Below are positions 23,438-40,875 of a stretch of DNA of 64,000 nucleotides, piece after piece. The stretch lies in NCBI GenBank assembly GCA_009760855.2, contig WPIO01000056.1:650001-714000 (forward strand), read 5' to 3'. Source of the stretch: Cristatella mucedo (lineage: Eukaryota; Bryozoa; Phylactolaemata; Cristatellidae). A model generated the notes under the pieces. It was not told the DNA's origin. It searched no databases and worked only from the letters and a program-made list of their open reading frames with translations. The position numbers and the translations under genes were made by a program. Numbering within the stretch: the stretch's first letter is position 1; every line of letters begins with the position of its first letter.

Positions 23438-23847
23438 GAGACTAGCGTTGGGGGGGGGGCGGCGCGCAGCCGAAAACTTTGGCCGCCGCCTTGCAGAGGG
23501 CTACCGGAGACAAAGTTGGACCAAAAGGCGCCAGCATTTCGTGGTCAGCCTGCGCTAGCGGACGAACTAACCCTTGTCGTCTCCCTTTCTCCTGCCGTGC
23601 AGGACGGTCGCCGACTGCACCGCCATTCCCCACTACGGACCAGCGAGATGGCGCTGTTGCTAAGCAGACCACTTCCGCTATTGCTGAGGCGGTTCATAGG
23701 CGGTGGATCCGCTGACCCCTACGAGACTCGTAATGACCGATAACTAATTATCAATAACTAAAATTTCATATAAAACATTGTTTTCAGTATCAACAGGTGG
23801 ATAGAGATTTCTTTGAGCTTCGTCTGCTGTCGCTCTCACGTAGGGGG

Positions 23848-24030
23848 CATGCTGACCCTGTGCATGTCACCCCTAACCATATTGTTCATTTTGTTTGTTT
23901 TTCAAGCATGATTTTACTTACTATTCTATTGCGTATCACTTTGCAGCAAATGTAAAGCGCCTAGAAAGAGATTAAGTTCTCTGAGGGCACTTTATCAAGT
24001 GCAATATCAAGTGCAATATTATTATAGGGG
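23848..24030 (+). mobile_element. LINE family A 3' UTR fragment
   Basis: 5'-truncated L2-like tail: gcatgctgaccctgtgcatg, gtttgtttttcaagcatgat, then gtaaagcgcctagaaagaga, the stem ttaagttctctgagggcact, and a repeated tcaagtgcaat before attattat. It lies upstream of CFAP210. Confidence 0.8.
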
Positions 24031-24057
24031 GCGCGGTCGAAGAATTGGCCAGCGGTG

Positions 24058-24105
24058 TTGTGGCCCAGGTTATAACCTGAGCCACAATTATAACCTGGGC
24101 CACAA
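24058..24105. repeat. 17-bp perfect inverted repeat
   Basis: Arms ttgtggcccaggttata and its exact complement, separated by 14 nt that hold a third partial copy of the arm. It could form a hairpin or be a remnant of duplicated sequence. Confidence 0.7.
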
Positions 24106-24109
24106 TTGC

Positions 24110-26220
24110 AATAATTATCGCCAATGTGGGGGATTGTGGTAGGCTACCGAAGTGTTAGGTTGATTTTTTCTATCAAGAGAGCTCAGATTGCGCGGTAGAC
24201 GTCGTCTGAGACTCCAAAGCGGACAGGGCACGAGAGCTGGTGAGAGCTCACGTCGATTGAAGGTATATTATTACATCGCCCGTAGTTCCTCCTACCGCCG
24301 CACCGCCCTCCTCGCCTGCAAGCCGGAGCGGCACTTATAGTGCCGACTGCGAGGCGATGGATGCTCGTTTGCGCCGAGTACACTTCCTGGCACAGCGCGG
24401 TCGTGGCAGGACCGACTGAGACTCCTCTCTCTCCTGCTCTCGATCGGGCTTCCAGTCATTTAACCGATCGATGCACGAGGTCAGGGTCAGCCAGCTTTAC
24501 TATCGGCACAAAAACTCAATGAATTATGGCACCGAGTAAGGCCAAGCGTTGCAAGACTAAAAAGGGACGGCTGAAGTGTGTCCCTGGTGTGCGTACTGCA
24601 CGCTTAGCTTTTTCAAGCATTCTCCTTTTACATCACCTCCTTACTCTTCGTGTATCATGCTTGCTCGAGACGTATCTCACGATCGTGTTTCCTACCTGTT
24701 GCCTCTGTACTGCTAAGACGTCGGTACGCACCTGGTTCTCAGCAGCGTTGAAAACTACTCCGCCTCGCTTAGTCCAGTGGCGGTCTACTCCACTGTCGCT
24801 GAGACCACAGCAGACCCGGTGGAGTGGTGGTGCTTTACACTAAGGTTGAGAAGTCGAGCCAGCGGAAGGTAATACTAATAAAATAGTATATAAGCTATTC
24901 GTGCAGTGCAACCAAGGAACTTAATCTCGTGCAAGGCATGAGCCGCAAAAGCTGGCTCCAAAAGATCCTAAATCGTTTAAATTGTTATCCTGACTATTTG
25001 CCGACGAAGCTAAAGGTAGTATCCAACCCTACATATGCTCGGCAGTTTATTGCGCGAAATTTCCGGGCACCGCCCACTGAAGCGCATGGCAAGTGAAATA
25101 TAAATATACGTTCAGGCGGACGGGCGAGTTCGCGAGAACAGTGATGACGCCGGCCGAACACCTGTTGCTTGTGCTGCTCCATCATGCCAGTCGGATCTTT
25201 CAATAGACAGATGTGCAATTGCATGCATGGCACAGCATGTCTAACCATAACTGGACTAACTTGTGTATCAGTTACACTTGCTATCGAATTGTGGTCTCAT
25301 TCGAGCTATGCTAACCAGGCTTCATATCAAAAGGTGCACCAGCCAGTCATTATGAAACCTACCAAATGCTGATGCCGAAGACCATCGACAGAAACAAATT
25401 TCCAAATCATACACCAGTTGGCTTCACTGCAGGCCACGGCAGTTTCTATCACTCACGTCACATGGGCATCTCTGCACCATCACAGCTTCCGGTAGCAACC
25501 ACAGGCCCTGCACTGAATGGCTTCGAGACTTTCAAGCGTCAAGCTGATGCCCTCTCGATTTAAAAAAATGTACCGGCTCTCACGATCCCTACGCCTTGCT
25601 CAGATGGGTGGCTGAAAGAGCTAGAAAAAAGGCCATTCGTCACCTCTAAGCCGATAGTCTAAGCCTCCAAATAGCCATCCAGACCACGTGGGCTGTCACG
25701 CGGAGGAGGCTTCACATCCCGTGCCACAGCTCGTTCAACGGTAATAGCTTTCGAAACTGTCTTTGTCCACGAATTAAAATGAGAGCATTCCTCATTATGA
25801 TGTGGCTTCTGTCGCCAGAATACAGCAGTATTCGACCGGCTCATAAACACTGCAGACAAGGCCAGCGAGGCGTGCTCATATGGTAGCTAAACACAGACAG
25901 ATGCTCGATCGAACGTGCTCACAATGCTCTAGCACGTGCTGTGTTTCCTCAGGTCGATGGCAGAACGCACTTTAAACTGCCGCCTGTCCACTAAATAACG
26001 CACATGGCCCGGCAGGTTGTGTCCGTGAGTTCCGTATAAGTGAGGCCAGCAAACGCTGCACGGAACGTTCTGCACGCTCTATGGCTTCGAGCACAGGTTC
26101 GTCGCTGGCAGTTCGAGCTGTTACCAGTGTTCTAATAATATCTACGGTAAAACTGCCACTCTAACGCGAAGCTGTTTACGAAAACCGACACAAGTGCTGA
26201 GCGGGTATCCGGTTCTGCAT
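24110..26220. other. Intergenic space between PNP-A 3' end and CFAP210 5' end
   Basis: No exon or repeat family was recognised. The open frames (for example 24526-24843 +, 25366-25563 +) have no family signature, splice context or codon bias that would support a gene. Confidence 0.5.
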
Positions 26221-26226
26221 TTTATT
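26221..26226 (-). promoter_or_regulatory. Possible PNP-A polyadenylation signal
   Basis: AATAAA on the minus strand about 300 nt past the PNP-A stop codon. It is the first canonical hexamer I noticed downstream. Position and sequence fit, but there is no transcript evidence. Confidence 0.35.
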
Positions 26227-26520
26227 GAAATCGTGCAGTTGAACGACTGCAGCAGGAGAAGGAGAGCACGCACGGCTTGCTGCCTTTTTAATGCTTCTGC
26301 TGCCGGGCCGCAGCTAACAAGTGCACGTGAGCCAACAAGTCAAGCAGTGACCAACGCTTACGAGCGTTCAATGCAACGACAGTGAGAAGCACCGTTTTCA
26401 AGACTAGTTTCACACTCTACGCCCGGGCGGTGGATGGGGGGAGAGGGCAAGCACCGGCAAGCACCAGCAGCCGACGAAGCAGCATCACCGAGACTGCGGC
26501 GGCGGCGCGCATGCGCGCGG

Positions 26521-31026
<4,506 letters not shown>

Positions 31027-32014
31027 GGCAGTTCGCACGTTACATCTGACGATTAGGCGGAAGTCACGTGCGTCGAGCGATCCGGTCGTGGCGCCTGTTT
31101 CTTCAGGGTTGCGCTGCGGTCGCCGCCTGCCTAGCGGTCTTAAACTTCGTGTGCATTCGGCATTGCCCGCGCGACGCGTGCGTGCGTTTATGAAAGTTTA
31201 AAGTTAAGCTGGAGATTGGCTCTGATCAGAACGCAGTACTCCAAAATACCCAAGCCGGCGCAGGGAATCGCCACCCTCGGTTGGTGCCCTCTGCGTTCAG
31301 ACCTTGACATCAGTATTGCTCTCCGAGTGAAGGCAAACGAAGGCGGCGCTCAACTCGCAGAACGTGCCAAAAACGACTAGATTCATACAGTGCTCTCAGA
31401 GGACTTAATCTATACCAAGCCGCTTTATATGAGGCGCAGGGTTCGAGCCTGCGACCTTAGCTCCTGCTGGAGAGTACACAATTTTCTGAGTTCGTACTTG
31501 GAGCCTCGTCGCGGCCGTCTTATGAAGTTAAATTTCCAAAAGGTAAATGCGTTGTACCGCTCGTACGTTGTACCGTACGTGTCGTAGTCATGCAGCAAGA
31601 CAACTCACAGCGGTAGCCTCATCCCGGAATGCCCCAGAATTATATTCAAGTCATAGCCCTCCACCTGTGCACGGCTGTCAATAGAAACTACTGAATAAAT
31701 TTTTTTTCAGACCTTTTCAAAGATCGCAATATTTGAGCCGTATTTCAAGCAGTCCTTTTTCAGCACTTCCACCGGTCCACTAGTCCTTTGAAGCTATCCG
31801 GACAAGCTGAATGATAGGTTCCATAAACACACACGACTAGTGGCTAGAACTGGATAGCTTATCTGTAACGCCGAAGGCTCGGCGGAGTAGGCTTAACCTG
31901 CCGCTTACCTAGCTGGCGTAACCTACCGCCTAATGCAGTTCGGTGCGCGCCTACGCGCAATAAGCAGTCCGCCGCGAAACGAGCGTTTCTGGCGCTGACC
32001 TACTTATCGTTACT
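31027..32014. other. PNP-A 5' flank
   Basis: Presumed promoter side of PNP-A. It is CpG-rich for about 150 bp next to the start codon and then becomes plain sequence. No TATA box in a convincing position and no other gene. A weak tRNA-head-like segment with box B ggttcgagcc lies near 31439. Confidence 0.4.
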
Positions 32015-33476
32015 AATAATAATAATAATAATATTGCACTTGATAAAGCGCCCTCAGAGAACTTAATCTCTTTCTAGGCGCTTTACATTTGTTGCAAAGT
32101 GATACGCAATAGAATAGTAAGTAAAATCATGCTTGAAAAACAAACAAAATGAATAACATGGTTAGGGGTTACATGCACTGGGTCAGCATGCAAATGTGCT
32201 TAGTGGCAGCATGAACAGTGTCAGCACGCATAAGCACATCGAGGACGAATCACAAGGACCCACTAAATGCTGTCCTAAATAGGTATGTTTTTAAGTTTCT
32301 TTTAAATGTGGTCAGGTCAGGGGATGTTCTGATGCAGGTCGGGAGGGAGTTCCAGGCTGTGGGAGCATACGAGCTAAATGCACGGTCTCCAAAGGATTTA
32401 AGGTTTGTACGAGGTATTTCTAGACTGTTGGATTCCGAAAAGCGAGTGGTACGATGCTTTGCCTGATGGGGTAGTATCTCTGAAAGATAGGCTGGAGCCA
32501 TAGAATGAAGAGACCTAAAAGTGAGCGACAAAACCTTGAAGTCAATCCGTTGCTTGACTGGTAACCAGTGCAGGTCGGCGAGAAGTGGAGTAATGTGGCA
32601 ACTGCGACGCTCACGACAGACAAGCCTAGCTGCCGAGTGTTGCACCAGCTGCAATCGCCTGATCGCACATGCTGGTAGGCCAGTAAGCAGTGAGTTGCAG
32701 AAGTCGAGACGAGATGTCACGAATGCATGGACCAACTTGGACGTGGTATCCTTATCTAAACAAGCCCTAATTTTAGCAATGTTATGAAGCTGAAAATAGG
32801 CTGATTTGACTGTGGAGCTGATGTGGTCGTCTAACGAGAGGTCGCTTTGGAATATGACACCTAGATTTCGAGCTGATGCAACTGGAGATATGCTGGCAGA
32901 GCCAATTTTGAAAGTCAGCCTTTCCAATTTCTGAATAACACTAGGTTTGCCCATAACTAGTAAGTTAGTTTTATCATCGTTTAGTTTTAGAAAATTTGCT
33001 GCCATCCATGATCGGATGTCATCAATGCATGCAGCAAGTGAGTTGAGAGAATTTGAGGTGCTCGAAGGCTGGGAGGGATCAAAGCAAAGGTACAACTGAG
33101 TGTCATCCGCATAGAAGTGAAAGCCTAGATTGTGCTTGGCAATCACATCAGCGAGAGGCAGAGTATAAACGGTGAAAAGGACCGGACCTAGCACAGAGCC
33201 CTGAGGTACTCCATATTTTAGAGGTACTTCAGATGATCTTTGTCCATTCACGTCAACACTCTGGAGTCTCCCACTGAGATAGGACCTGAACCACTGCAGA
33301 GCAGTGCCAGTGATGCCCAGGCGAGATGAGAGGCGCTCTAGAAGTACTTTGTGATCGATGGTATCAAAAGCTGCCGAAAGATCGAGCAAAACAAGAAGAG
33401 ACACTCTACCCATGTCTGCATTCCTAAGTAGGTCGTTGTATACCCGAAGCAATGCTGACTCTGTGGAGTGGTTAGA
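32015..33476 (-). mobile_element. LINE family A (L2-like) copy, 5' truncated, intact RT frame
   Basis: The minus-strand frame 33452-32250 runs 400 residues without a stop and holds the RT core from DLSAAFDTIDHKVLLERL through the catalytic FYADDTQLYL and the C-terminal LADLHWLPVKQRIDFKVL block to SGSL. The 3' UTR ends in (ATT)n at 32015. The 5' half of ORF2, including endonuclease, is missing, and the copy breaks at a T-run (33480-33492). It is a dead-on-arrival insertion whose RT half has stayed readable. Confidence 0.92.
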
Positions 33477-34500
33477 TTTTCTTTTTTTTTTTTACTAAAT
33501 AGGGGTCGTGAGTCCGCGGAGTGAATCGGAAAGCGAGACACACGAATTGGGCATTTTACTGAGCTTTATTCGCAAGCGCACAAAGTCACTGCGCGTCTAG
33601 CTCAGTTTAATCTCCACACTTCTCACACGCTCTCAACAGCACAAGCACTCTTGCGGAGGGAATACGTCCCCTCGCACTTGGGCTACTACCTACGTCTATT
33701 GTGGGGAACGACCCAAACAGGATGAGGAGCCCGAACCGGAGTCTAGACCCTGACTGGAGAGCTAGGGCTCCGCTTCCACCTTAACGGCAGGAATACCTCA
33801 CACACTACACCAAGCACTCTTGTGGAGGAAACACGTCTCCACACTTAGGCTACCTGCGTCTCTAAGGGACATAAATACGTCCCTGCACTTAGGCTACTTA
33901 CGTCTATAGTGGGAAATGACCCAAATAGACAACGGAGCCCGAACCAACGGAATATCTCACACACCACACCAACTACGTCTATTTAGCAGCGGCAAATCCT
34001 TATGCCGAGACCAAGTTCGAGCTCGCGAACACAAAACACAAAAGAAACACAAAATGCTAGCTCGGGCGCGATACGACCTATTCGGTGGAGTCTACCGAAT
34101 CCTCCTAGCCCTGTCTCGTCCTGTCCCGTCAATCGCCGGCGAACAGCCCGCCCTCCTCCCTCGCTTTCAGAGAAACGAGTCAGACGGCGTCGAAGCGAAG
34201 CCGAAGAGAGAGAGAGAGAGAGACGAACAAAAGACCGAGAGCGAGCGTCGCTCGGCTCTTAAATACCTAGCTGAGACCATGGGGCAAGAGCTTAGTGGTA
34301 TTGGGCCCGGTACCGTGGCCCATTACGGTAAGGAATTGATACCGTCACCGGGCCATTGGAAGGGCACCCCTGTCCAGCTTAAATGCCGAATAGATTCCTG
34401 GCGATTCCTTTTGGACCGAGTTATGGCCGAGGTTGACGGGCCAGCCAACGTCAATCAGGCGCTCCTTCGGGTAGCAGACCAATTCTAAAGGCAGCATTGC
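33477..34500. repeat. Unclassified repeat with degenerate internal direct repeats
   Basis: Adjacent to a T-run at 33480-33492. Two related blocks (about 33640-33760 and 33805-33945) share aagcactcttg, ggag, acgtc, cttaggctac, acgtctat and gacccaaatag-type strings. Further right lie gggcccggtaccgtggccca palindromic sequence near 34303 and a 190-residue plus frame (33916-34488) with no recognisable domain. It could be a solo LTR or a non-autonomous element; orientation and ends are not resolved. Confidence 0.4.
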
Positions 34501-34964
34501 CACCGATGGTCTCAGACCTTCCTGGCTCGCTCTTAAGCTCTTGCTCTCTAGCCACACTGGTGCTGCTCCTCTCTCGCTCACTGCTCCTAGATAAAGGAGT
34601 TCCTGCCCGCCTCCTAAAAGTTCTTGTTCGTGCTCAAATTAAGCCAAGGCCATCGCGGAGCTACACTTATCTATGTGTGTGTTCGTGCACTTATCTGCAC
34701 GTGCGTGTGGCGTACATGGAAAGGGAGCCGGGAAAGAAAGAGAGAGAAGGGAGACCTCTCCGGCTGCAGCTATCTGGAAACGGTTGAGCTCGGTGAGTAA
34801 TGATCTCGTCTGACTTGGCCTAGCTACATCTTGGTTGCTGCAAGAGCTGATGAGAGGCTACAGTTCAGCCGACGGTGACACGGTGGCACAAGTCGTAAAT
34901 AGACAAGGCTGAGCACGTGGTGCCTTAGCCTCAATTCTCCACTTGTAAGCCCTGAAGAGCTACC

Positions 34965-35235
34965 GACATTTGTATAGCGCCCAATGAGAACCAAATAAAC
35001 ATCTTTCTAGGCACTCTCTGCTATCTAAGCATGCCAGGCCAGTTGTTTGATGATAACATGCAAAGCTCACTCACGCGGGTCTGCGGATGCTGGGAGGACC
35101 AGACGCATGTTTAGCTTCTTTTCGAATGTCGCCAAATCAGGGGATGTCGTGACATCAGTTGGGAGTGAGTTAGAGGCTTTGGGAGCATGCGAACCGAGGG
35201 TGCCCTGGTCAAAAGATTCGAGGGTTGGAGGTCAG
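34965..35235 (-). mobile_element. LINE A-related 3' fragment
   Basis: The left end shows tgtatagcgcccaatgagaa and catctttctaggcactctct. Further right, a segment parallels the LINE A C-terminal coding region in reverse (cttcttttcgaatgtcgcca, gggatgtcgtgacatcagtt). Strongly diverged. Between 35236 and 36049 I see nothing except presumed PNP-B 3' flank. Confidence 0.6.
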
Positions 35236-36049
35236 AGGTTAGCAGCTAAGCGACCGCTAGCTGCCCCCATCCGAAGCATCACTTGTCACAGCTGCTGTTC
35301 GCTTTGACGTTGCGACATCGCTGTGACCACGATCCTCGGTGGCCTTGTGCATGCTCGACACAGGGAGCTTCAGCAGCAGCAGCACTCTGCAGAGCGGCTA
35401 CCTGCTCTTCCTTCCTGCCTCCTTCCCAGTGGCCGAGTCAGTTCGAGGTGACTGGAGCACTCGGCACTTTCCAAGCGCTTAACCACCGAGTCTGACGCGC
35501 GGCTGGCGAACAGGCTCGCCGACTCGCAGCTGCTGGCGCGCAGGTGTTGCGCGAGCAGCCCCCACCCCCCACCCCATCACAAGGACGACGCACCTGTAGC
35601 TTGGACGAACCTGCAGCGTGAATACGCAAGCATTCCAGAGCCGCACCGAATCAGCATCAGCGGCAGCAGCCGCTGAATGACGGCTACGCCGTTCATTTAC
35701 TGCAGCGGTTCAATGAAGGAAGTTGTATTTCAGAGACTGCCGAACTAATGTGCACAGGCAGCAGCGCTTGCCGGTTGTTGAGGAAACGTGCAGTTACAAA
35801 ACGACTTTTGCAGCAACCAATGCCACGACTGCGGTGATCACGACCAAACGAAGCGGCACTTGAAACGGCCCACACAAAACCCCTTCCCTGTTTCGTCGCC
35901 CTGCGGTGACTGGTGACTCGCACGTGACTGGTCTCCTGAGGAAAGATGGCTGCAGGTGATGGGGCGTGGCACCTCCACCCTCCGACGAAGGACATGTTCA
36001 CCATCCGGCAGACCGGCAAAACCTGACCTTAACAGGGCCAAGGCGATCC

Positions 36050-39000
36050 CTACGGAAGCAAGTGCACCATTTTCGTGATGAATCGCTGTAGATCGCTGCC
36101 GCGAATCCTGCTGGTCTCGAGCACCTCCTCATGGTTGGCCGTGCGTGTCTCCTCGTAGCTCGTCACCACTTCGTTGGTGACGAGACTGAGCCCAAACACG
36201 CGCATGCCACAGTGGACGGCGACGATCACCTCCGATGCAGTGCTCATGCCTACAATAATAGAGAGCGAGCGAGTGCAAGAAAGCGGGAGCACGCGTCTCC
36301 GACAAGTCGCCCAGCAGAGTTGCAGCGTAGCCCGCCTCACCGACGACGTCGGCTCCGATGGCGAGAAGCAGCCTGCACTCGGCAATCGTCTCGAAGCTCG
36401 GACCACCCAGGTTCACGTAGACGCCCTCGTGCATGAACTGCTCCAGATTGACGCTCGGGTCGGCGGCCGCGGTTCGCGCAAGCTGACGCAGCTCCTTGTC
36501 ATACGCCGACGACACGGCGGGAAAACGCAGGCCGAACCTGAGCGACGTCAACGACGTGGCGGCGCGACTGACGTCAGGGCGAGCCCGCGTCACCGCTCCC
36601 GCTGCACGCCATTGCGGCAGAGCACGGCGACGAGCGAGAGGAGCAGGAGATCCGCAGGAAGGGGGCCTCGTCACCTTCCTCTCCCCCCTCTTACCCTCCC
36701 CTCTCTTCCCTCTCTCCTCTGCTCGACGGCTCGGCAGCCGCAAGCGTACCTCTCATCGTTGGGTCCAAGCAATGGCGAGTTGGCGGCGAAGCCGGGAAAG
36801 AAAATGTGGTCCTTGATGAGAACCACGTCGCCGACCTTGTACTTGGGATTCAGGCCACCGGCGGCATTGGTGACGATCAGGATCTCGACGCCCATCAGCC
36901 GCATCACGCGCACGGGCAGAGTCACCTGCAGCGACGGCGACGGCGAGGCATGCGTCGAGCGGTCGCCTGGCGACCTGGGGCCTCAGCCTGAGCGTAGTTT
37001 TCACGCACAGGAGCAGCAGGGAGCCCTGCCCTGCCCCCCCCAGAACCTCGGCGAAAAGGGTCAGGGTCGTTGTGCACTGCTGCTGATACTGCTGCTGCTG
37101 CGCCATGCAGAGGCACACACGTGTCACACTCGTGCATCGGTGTCAGGGCGCTTGACAAGGGGCCGAGAGGTCGGACGTTCTAGAGGAGGAGGATGAGGAG
37201 TGAGGCGAAGAGAGGGGTGAAAAGGAAACTTATGAATCTCGACTCAGGCGCTTCACATACGCCACGGGTCTCGAGCCCACGTCCTCGGTCATCGAATACG
37301 TTCACATTGACCTTGCTTGGTTGGACGTCCACCTTAAGCACTGGGCCAAACCATCACGGCGATCACCACTAAGTGCAGTGGGCAATTAAGGATTTCCCAC
37401 TGCACGACTCGAACCCACGATCTGGGTCGTGAAGAGTGAGCACCTCACCTCTGGGCTAAGACCCTGAGGCGTTATCATATCGTCATCATCGCGGTTTTCT
37501 CAAAAAAGAAGCGCTAGTCATTTGTCTAGCCTATGCAACTATTGGCCATGCGCAGTAGCACAATGTCACGCTGTAGTGGGGTGTTGGTAAGCTAGCTAGG
37601 TCACATGATACCACAGCAGCGGGCGGCAGCAGCTTACCGTGTGTGCGCTGTAGCCCTCGTACATGTGGAAGCGACCCTGCATGCAGACGCACGGCTTGCC
37701 GCTCAGGTTGCCAAAGACGAATCTGCCCACGTGACCTGGCACTGAAACGATCACGAAGCCTCATCTTACGTCAGCGCTGCACGGCATCGACCTGAGCTGC
37801 CACGCCCCAGTCACCAACTACTGCTGCTGCTGCTACTGCTGTTGCTGCTGAAGCGAGCAGCGTGTCCGCAGCTGCAATTGCTATGTGCTATCAATTACCT
37901 CCATCATCAGCATCAGCAACATTAGCATCGGCCTCATGTTTTCGCCCGCGTGCGCCAGCCGACGTGCCGCGCGCATGCACGCGTGCGTGTGCTGAAGAGC
38001 GTGGCGTGCACACGGGCCGAATCGGGGGGGGGGGAGAGGGAGCCTGCACGCCAGCATAACCGAACCACAGCGTTGGTTTTTCTCGACAGCCGCAGGCCCG
38101 CAGCTGCATCCTAGAAACGGCGGTGGCGAGCACACGAGCGGCTCCGCAAAGCACTCAATGCCTGCATAAGTCTCTCGCTCACCCGTGCTGACGGGAAAGT
38201 TTGGAACGTCATGATAGTCGACAAACTCCTTCTGCTCGAGCGTGTCGGCAAGGCCGCCGAGACCCGATCCGCATATGATGCCGATTTTGGGCCGGTGCGT
38301 TGTCTTCGACAGAATGGTCTCAGCAAACTTCTGCACGATCTCATAGGTGTACCTGCGCTTGGCAGAAAGACAGTAGTTGCGTGTAGAGCAAGCCGATCCG
38401 ATCGCTGCTGTCCGATCGCGACGGCGGAGGGAGCAGCTTTCAAACGTTTCCGGCAGTTGCAGAGCAAACACATTGGCAAGCAATCTGAACCGGACGTACA
38501 CACAAAGGCCAAAGGTAGCTGGAATCGCTGGATGCAGCAGCCACTGACCAAAAGCCACGAACCAAAGTGTGGCTCAAGTATGACCGAGTATGTCCGACAG
38601 CCCAGCAAATTCGAGCCTCGTGAAGCATGAAGCAACCGGGCATAAGGTCGCTCTCCCAAATCCAAGCATGAGTGGCTTAGATTCCCACCAAACTGATGGC
38701 GAGGCAGCAAGTACTCATCTGCAACTGATGACAGCCATGGAGATCCCGACGTGGGGTGGGAGAATTATGCTGGCCTTTGGTTTGGGAATTATTCCACCGT
38801 GAATGCCAAACGACGTTGGCGAGAGAAAGTGGAAGAGAGGGAAAGAGAGAGAGAGAGAGTGAGAGAGACTGACAAAGATATGTGTCAGATGTTTCCATTC
38901 CGAGGGAAAGAAAGGACTTTATTTGTATAATGCCATAGAGAACTCAATCTCTATCCAGGAGTGTTAAATATGCCGCAGGGCTCGAGCCCACGACCCTGGT

Positions 39001-39920
39001 CAGAGTCCTCAGTCAGAGCTCCTAACCTCTGGGCTAAACCAGAGTGAGGGCAAGCAAATAAAATGCCTGGTTTCTATAACCGACCCCAGTGTCCGGACAA
39101 ATTATCAGGTGGTTACTATGACCACGTGCTTGCAATGACTGCGACTTAACGGTTGACATAGCTAGAGCAGAGTGTTGGGAAGAGGAACTGACAGCTGTCT
39201 CCGTGCATGCAGCTGCTAGTGCCGGTCTCTCCGGTACTAGCAGCTGCATTCCGGCAGGTTAGCAAAAGCCTGGACACCCGCATCAAGGAAAAACAGCGTG
39301 ACGATAAGACTCGTTTAAGCTATTTATAGGCGCAATGACCACGATGCAACAGATGCATACAGAACGACTTGGCAGCCACAGGGCCTTGGCCACCGAGAGG
39401 TCAGTGGACGACAACTCAACAGTTTTGGCTTCGCGCTCATTCTCCGCTAAATCATGGCGGCTGCACTAGTAGCGAACAGCGACCATTTCAGGAGTGAGTT
39501 CTCGAGTGGCCGTCATGAGAACTCCCGGCTGACCTAATGCAGTGGGATAACGTTACACGACAGTACCGGGCAGACGCCGGAGCCGCGATACAGCATCCGC
39601 ATAGAGGAGGGGAGACCATAATGTGTAGATGTGAAGAGAATCCTGGTTCCAAATATTTAAAAAAAAACAATGCGCGCCTACATCTCTCGCGCGTCGTACA
39701 TGCGGGCGATATCCAACATCCGGCCTGCCTAGCGGGGGGGGGGGCCTCGCAGGCCAGAAGGCCTTCGAACGCCGAACCGCCCGCCGCACAGGCCTCTTCG
39801 CTGCACCGAATACGCGTGAGCGCTGCGTAATGCTAGCGCTGCTCAACGTAGCAGCCGAATTTCTATCCCGCCAGGGCATACTCACGGGTTAATAACTTGA
39901 GCGCTCAAGATGCCGGACAT
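36050..39920 (-). CDS. PNP: Purine nucleoside phosphorylase paralogue B, canonical residues
   Basis: Trimeric PNP for inosine/guanosine salvage. Exons: 39920-39886, 38352-38183, 37741-37638, 36925-36750, 36537-36341, 36249-36050; total 882 nt, 293 aa. Exon 1 reads [11 protein letters not shown] plus two bases and then GTGAGT, matching exon 1 of PNP-A in length and phase. All classical active-site positions are as in human: [49 protein letters not shown] (Asn243) and NHEEV (His257). It is therefore the best candidate for the ordinary 6-oxopurine enzyme of the cluster. Exon 3 is nearly identical to that of PNP-A at the DNA level. Introns contain SINEs and a long hairpin. Confidence 0.95.
37223..37357 (-). 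mobile_element. SINE family 2 (tRNA head, LINE A-like tail)
   Basis: Left end gaatctcgactcaggcgctt resembles the LINE A 3' stem, and the head has gtctcgagcccacg (box B complement) and cttaagcactgggccaaacc (box A complement). It lies in PNP-B intron 3. Confidence 0.5.
37358..37475 (-). mobile_element. SINE family 1 head in PNP-B intron 3
   Basis: Reverse head with gactcgaacccacgatctgg (box B complement) and ctctgggctaagaccctgag (box A complement); the body starts at ggatttcccactgc. The tail is missing. It directly follows a family 2 SINE. Confidence 0.6.
38916..39047 (-). mobile_element. SINE family 2 (tRNA head, LINE A-like tail)
   Basis: The left end carries gactttatttgtataatgcc, agagaactcaatctctatcc and aggagtgttaaatatgcc, that is, the LINE A-type stem. 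The right part is tRNA-like: ggctcgagcccacgaccctg and aacctctgggctaaacca. It lies in PNP-B intron 1. Confidence 0.65.
39207..39249. repeat. 19-bp near-perfect hairpin in PNP-B intron 1
   Basis: Arms of 19 bp (one mismatch) around a 5-nt loop (tctct), with the sequence atgcagctgctagtgccgg on the left. Stable enough to fold in RNA or cruciform DNA. Confidence 0.75.
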
Positions 39921-40875
39921 TTTCGGTTGCGAGCGCTAGAGCAACTGTGACGCCCCACGACCTAATTCCGGCCGGCCGGCCGATCACCGCCCCACAATGC
40001 TGCCCTGGGGTCAAAGTGACTACGGACTGGAGGGGGCCGGCTTTGTCGGAGCACGTGACCACGCGTCTGCCGGCGGCGGCAGCGACGCGTCGAGCGCGCT
40101 GCCATATCGCGACTCGTCGTTGCTGGCGGAGATGGAGGGAGGCGCACTGCTCACTTGCGCAGACGAAGGCTCGATCGAAAAACGACTCGGCAGGCCAGGG
40201 TCGGCAGGCCAGGCCACTAGGAGCCTGCTCTAGCCGCGCAATAGCGCGGGGTTTCGAGGACTTAGTCGTCTTTTGCACACCTTTTTTCTTCCGCTTGCCC
40301 GTTTTGGAAGGAGGAAGGAAAGCAAATTGGGTTGCGTCTAACGCGAGCGCCCGCCACCCATTCATACGACGAAGTGAAGCTAAACGCTGTCGGTGTCTGC
40401 ACGAGAGTCTCCTGCACCGAAAGCGTCCGTCTTTTCAACTGTGTCACTCCAGCGTGGGATACATCCCGAACATGGGATCCGGTTCGGGAGCGCGTTTGCT
40501 GCGGTTCGACTTGCCGCCTCCGCGTGTACGCACCAATATACAGGTGTCTTCATAAGTTTAAGCGACCGGCCAAACTTACCTGCAAAGTTTGCGGCTTTCT
40601 CTAGTAAATCATAACGCGTTGCTTTCAGGAAGCGTTATTTTGCATACAGCGATGGTGTTAGATGAATATTTTACGTTGCAGTATTTAATTAAATAAAGTA
40701 CTTAGGCTAATAGTATGGGGCTCCATCGTGATTTCTCTCATTTCGTTATGCATGTTAGCATGGATAACAATTTGGTAGCAATTTCATTCTAGCCTCAAAT
40801 GTAACATCCCCCTAGGTGATACATTTCTCTAACCTAGCCACTATTTTGTGCTTAGGATCCCTCTCATATTGCAAT
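39921..40875. other. PNP-B 5' flank
   Basis: GC-rich from 39921 to about 40600, likely the promoter side of PNP-B, then AT-rich. The minus frame 39889-40365 overlaps exon 1 of PNP-B in another phase and has no known domain. No other gene seen. Confidence 0.4.

Noticed and set aside
24526-24843. 105-residue plus frame as a small gene
   Set aside because: No family match, no splice partners, ordinary base composition.
39889-40365. 158-residue minus-strand frame as a separate gene
   Set aside because: It overlaps exon 1 of PNP-B in another phase and lies in its CpG-rich promoter region; no known domain.
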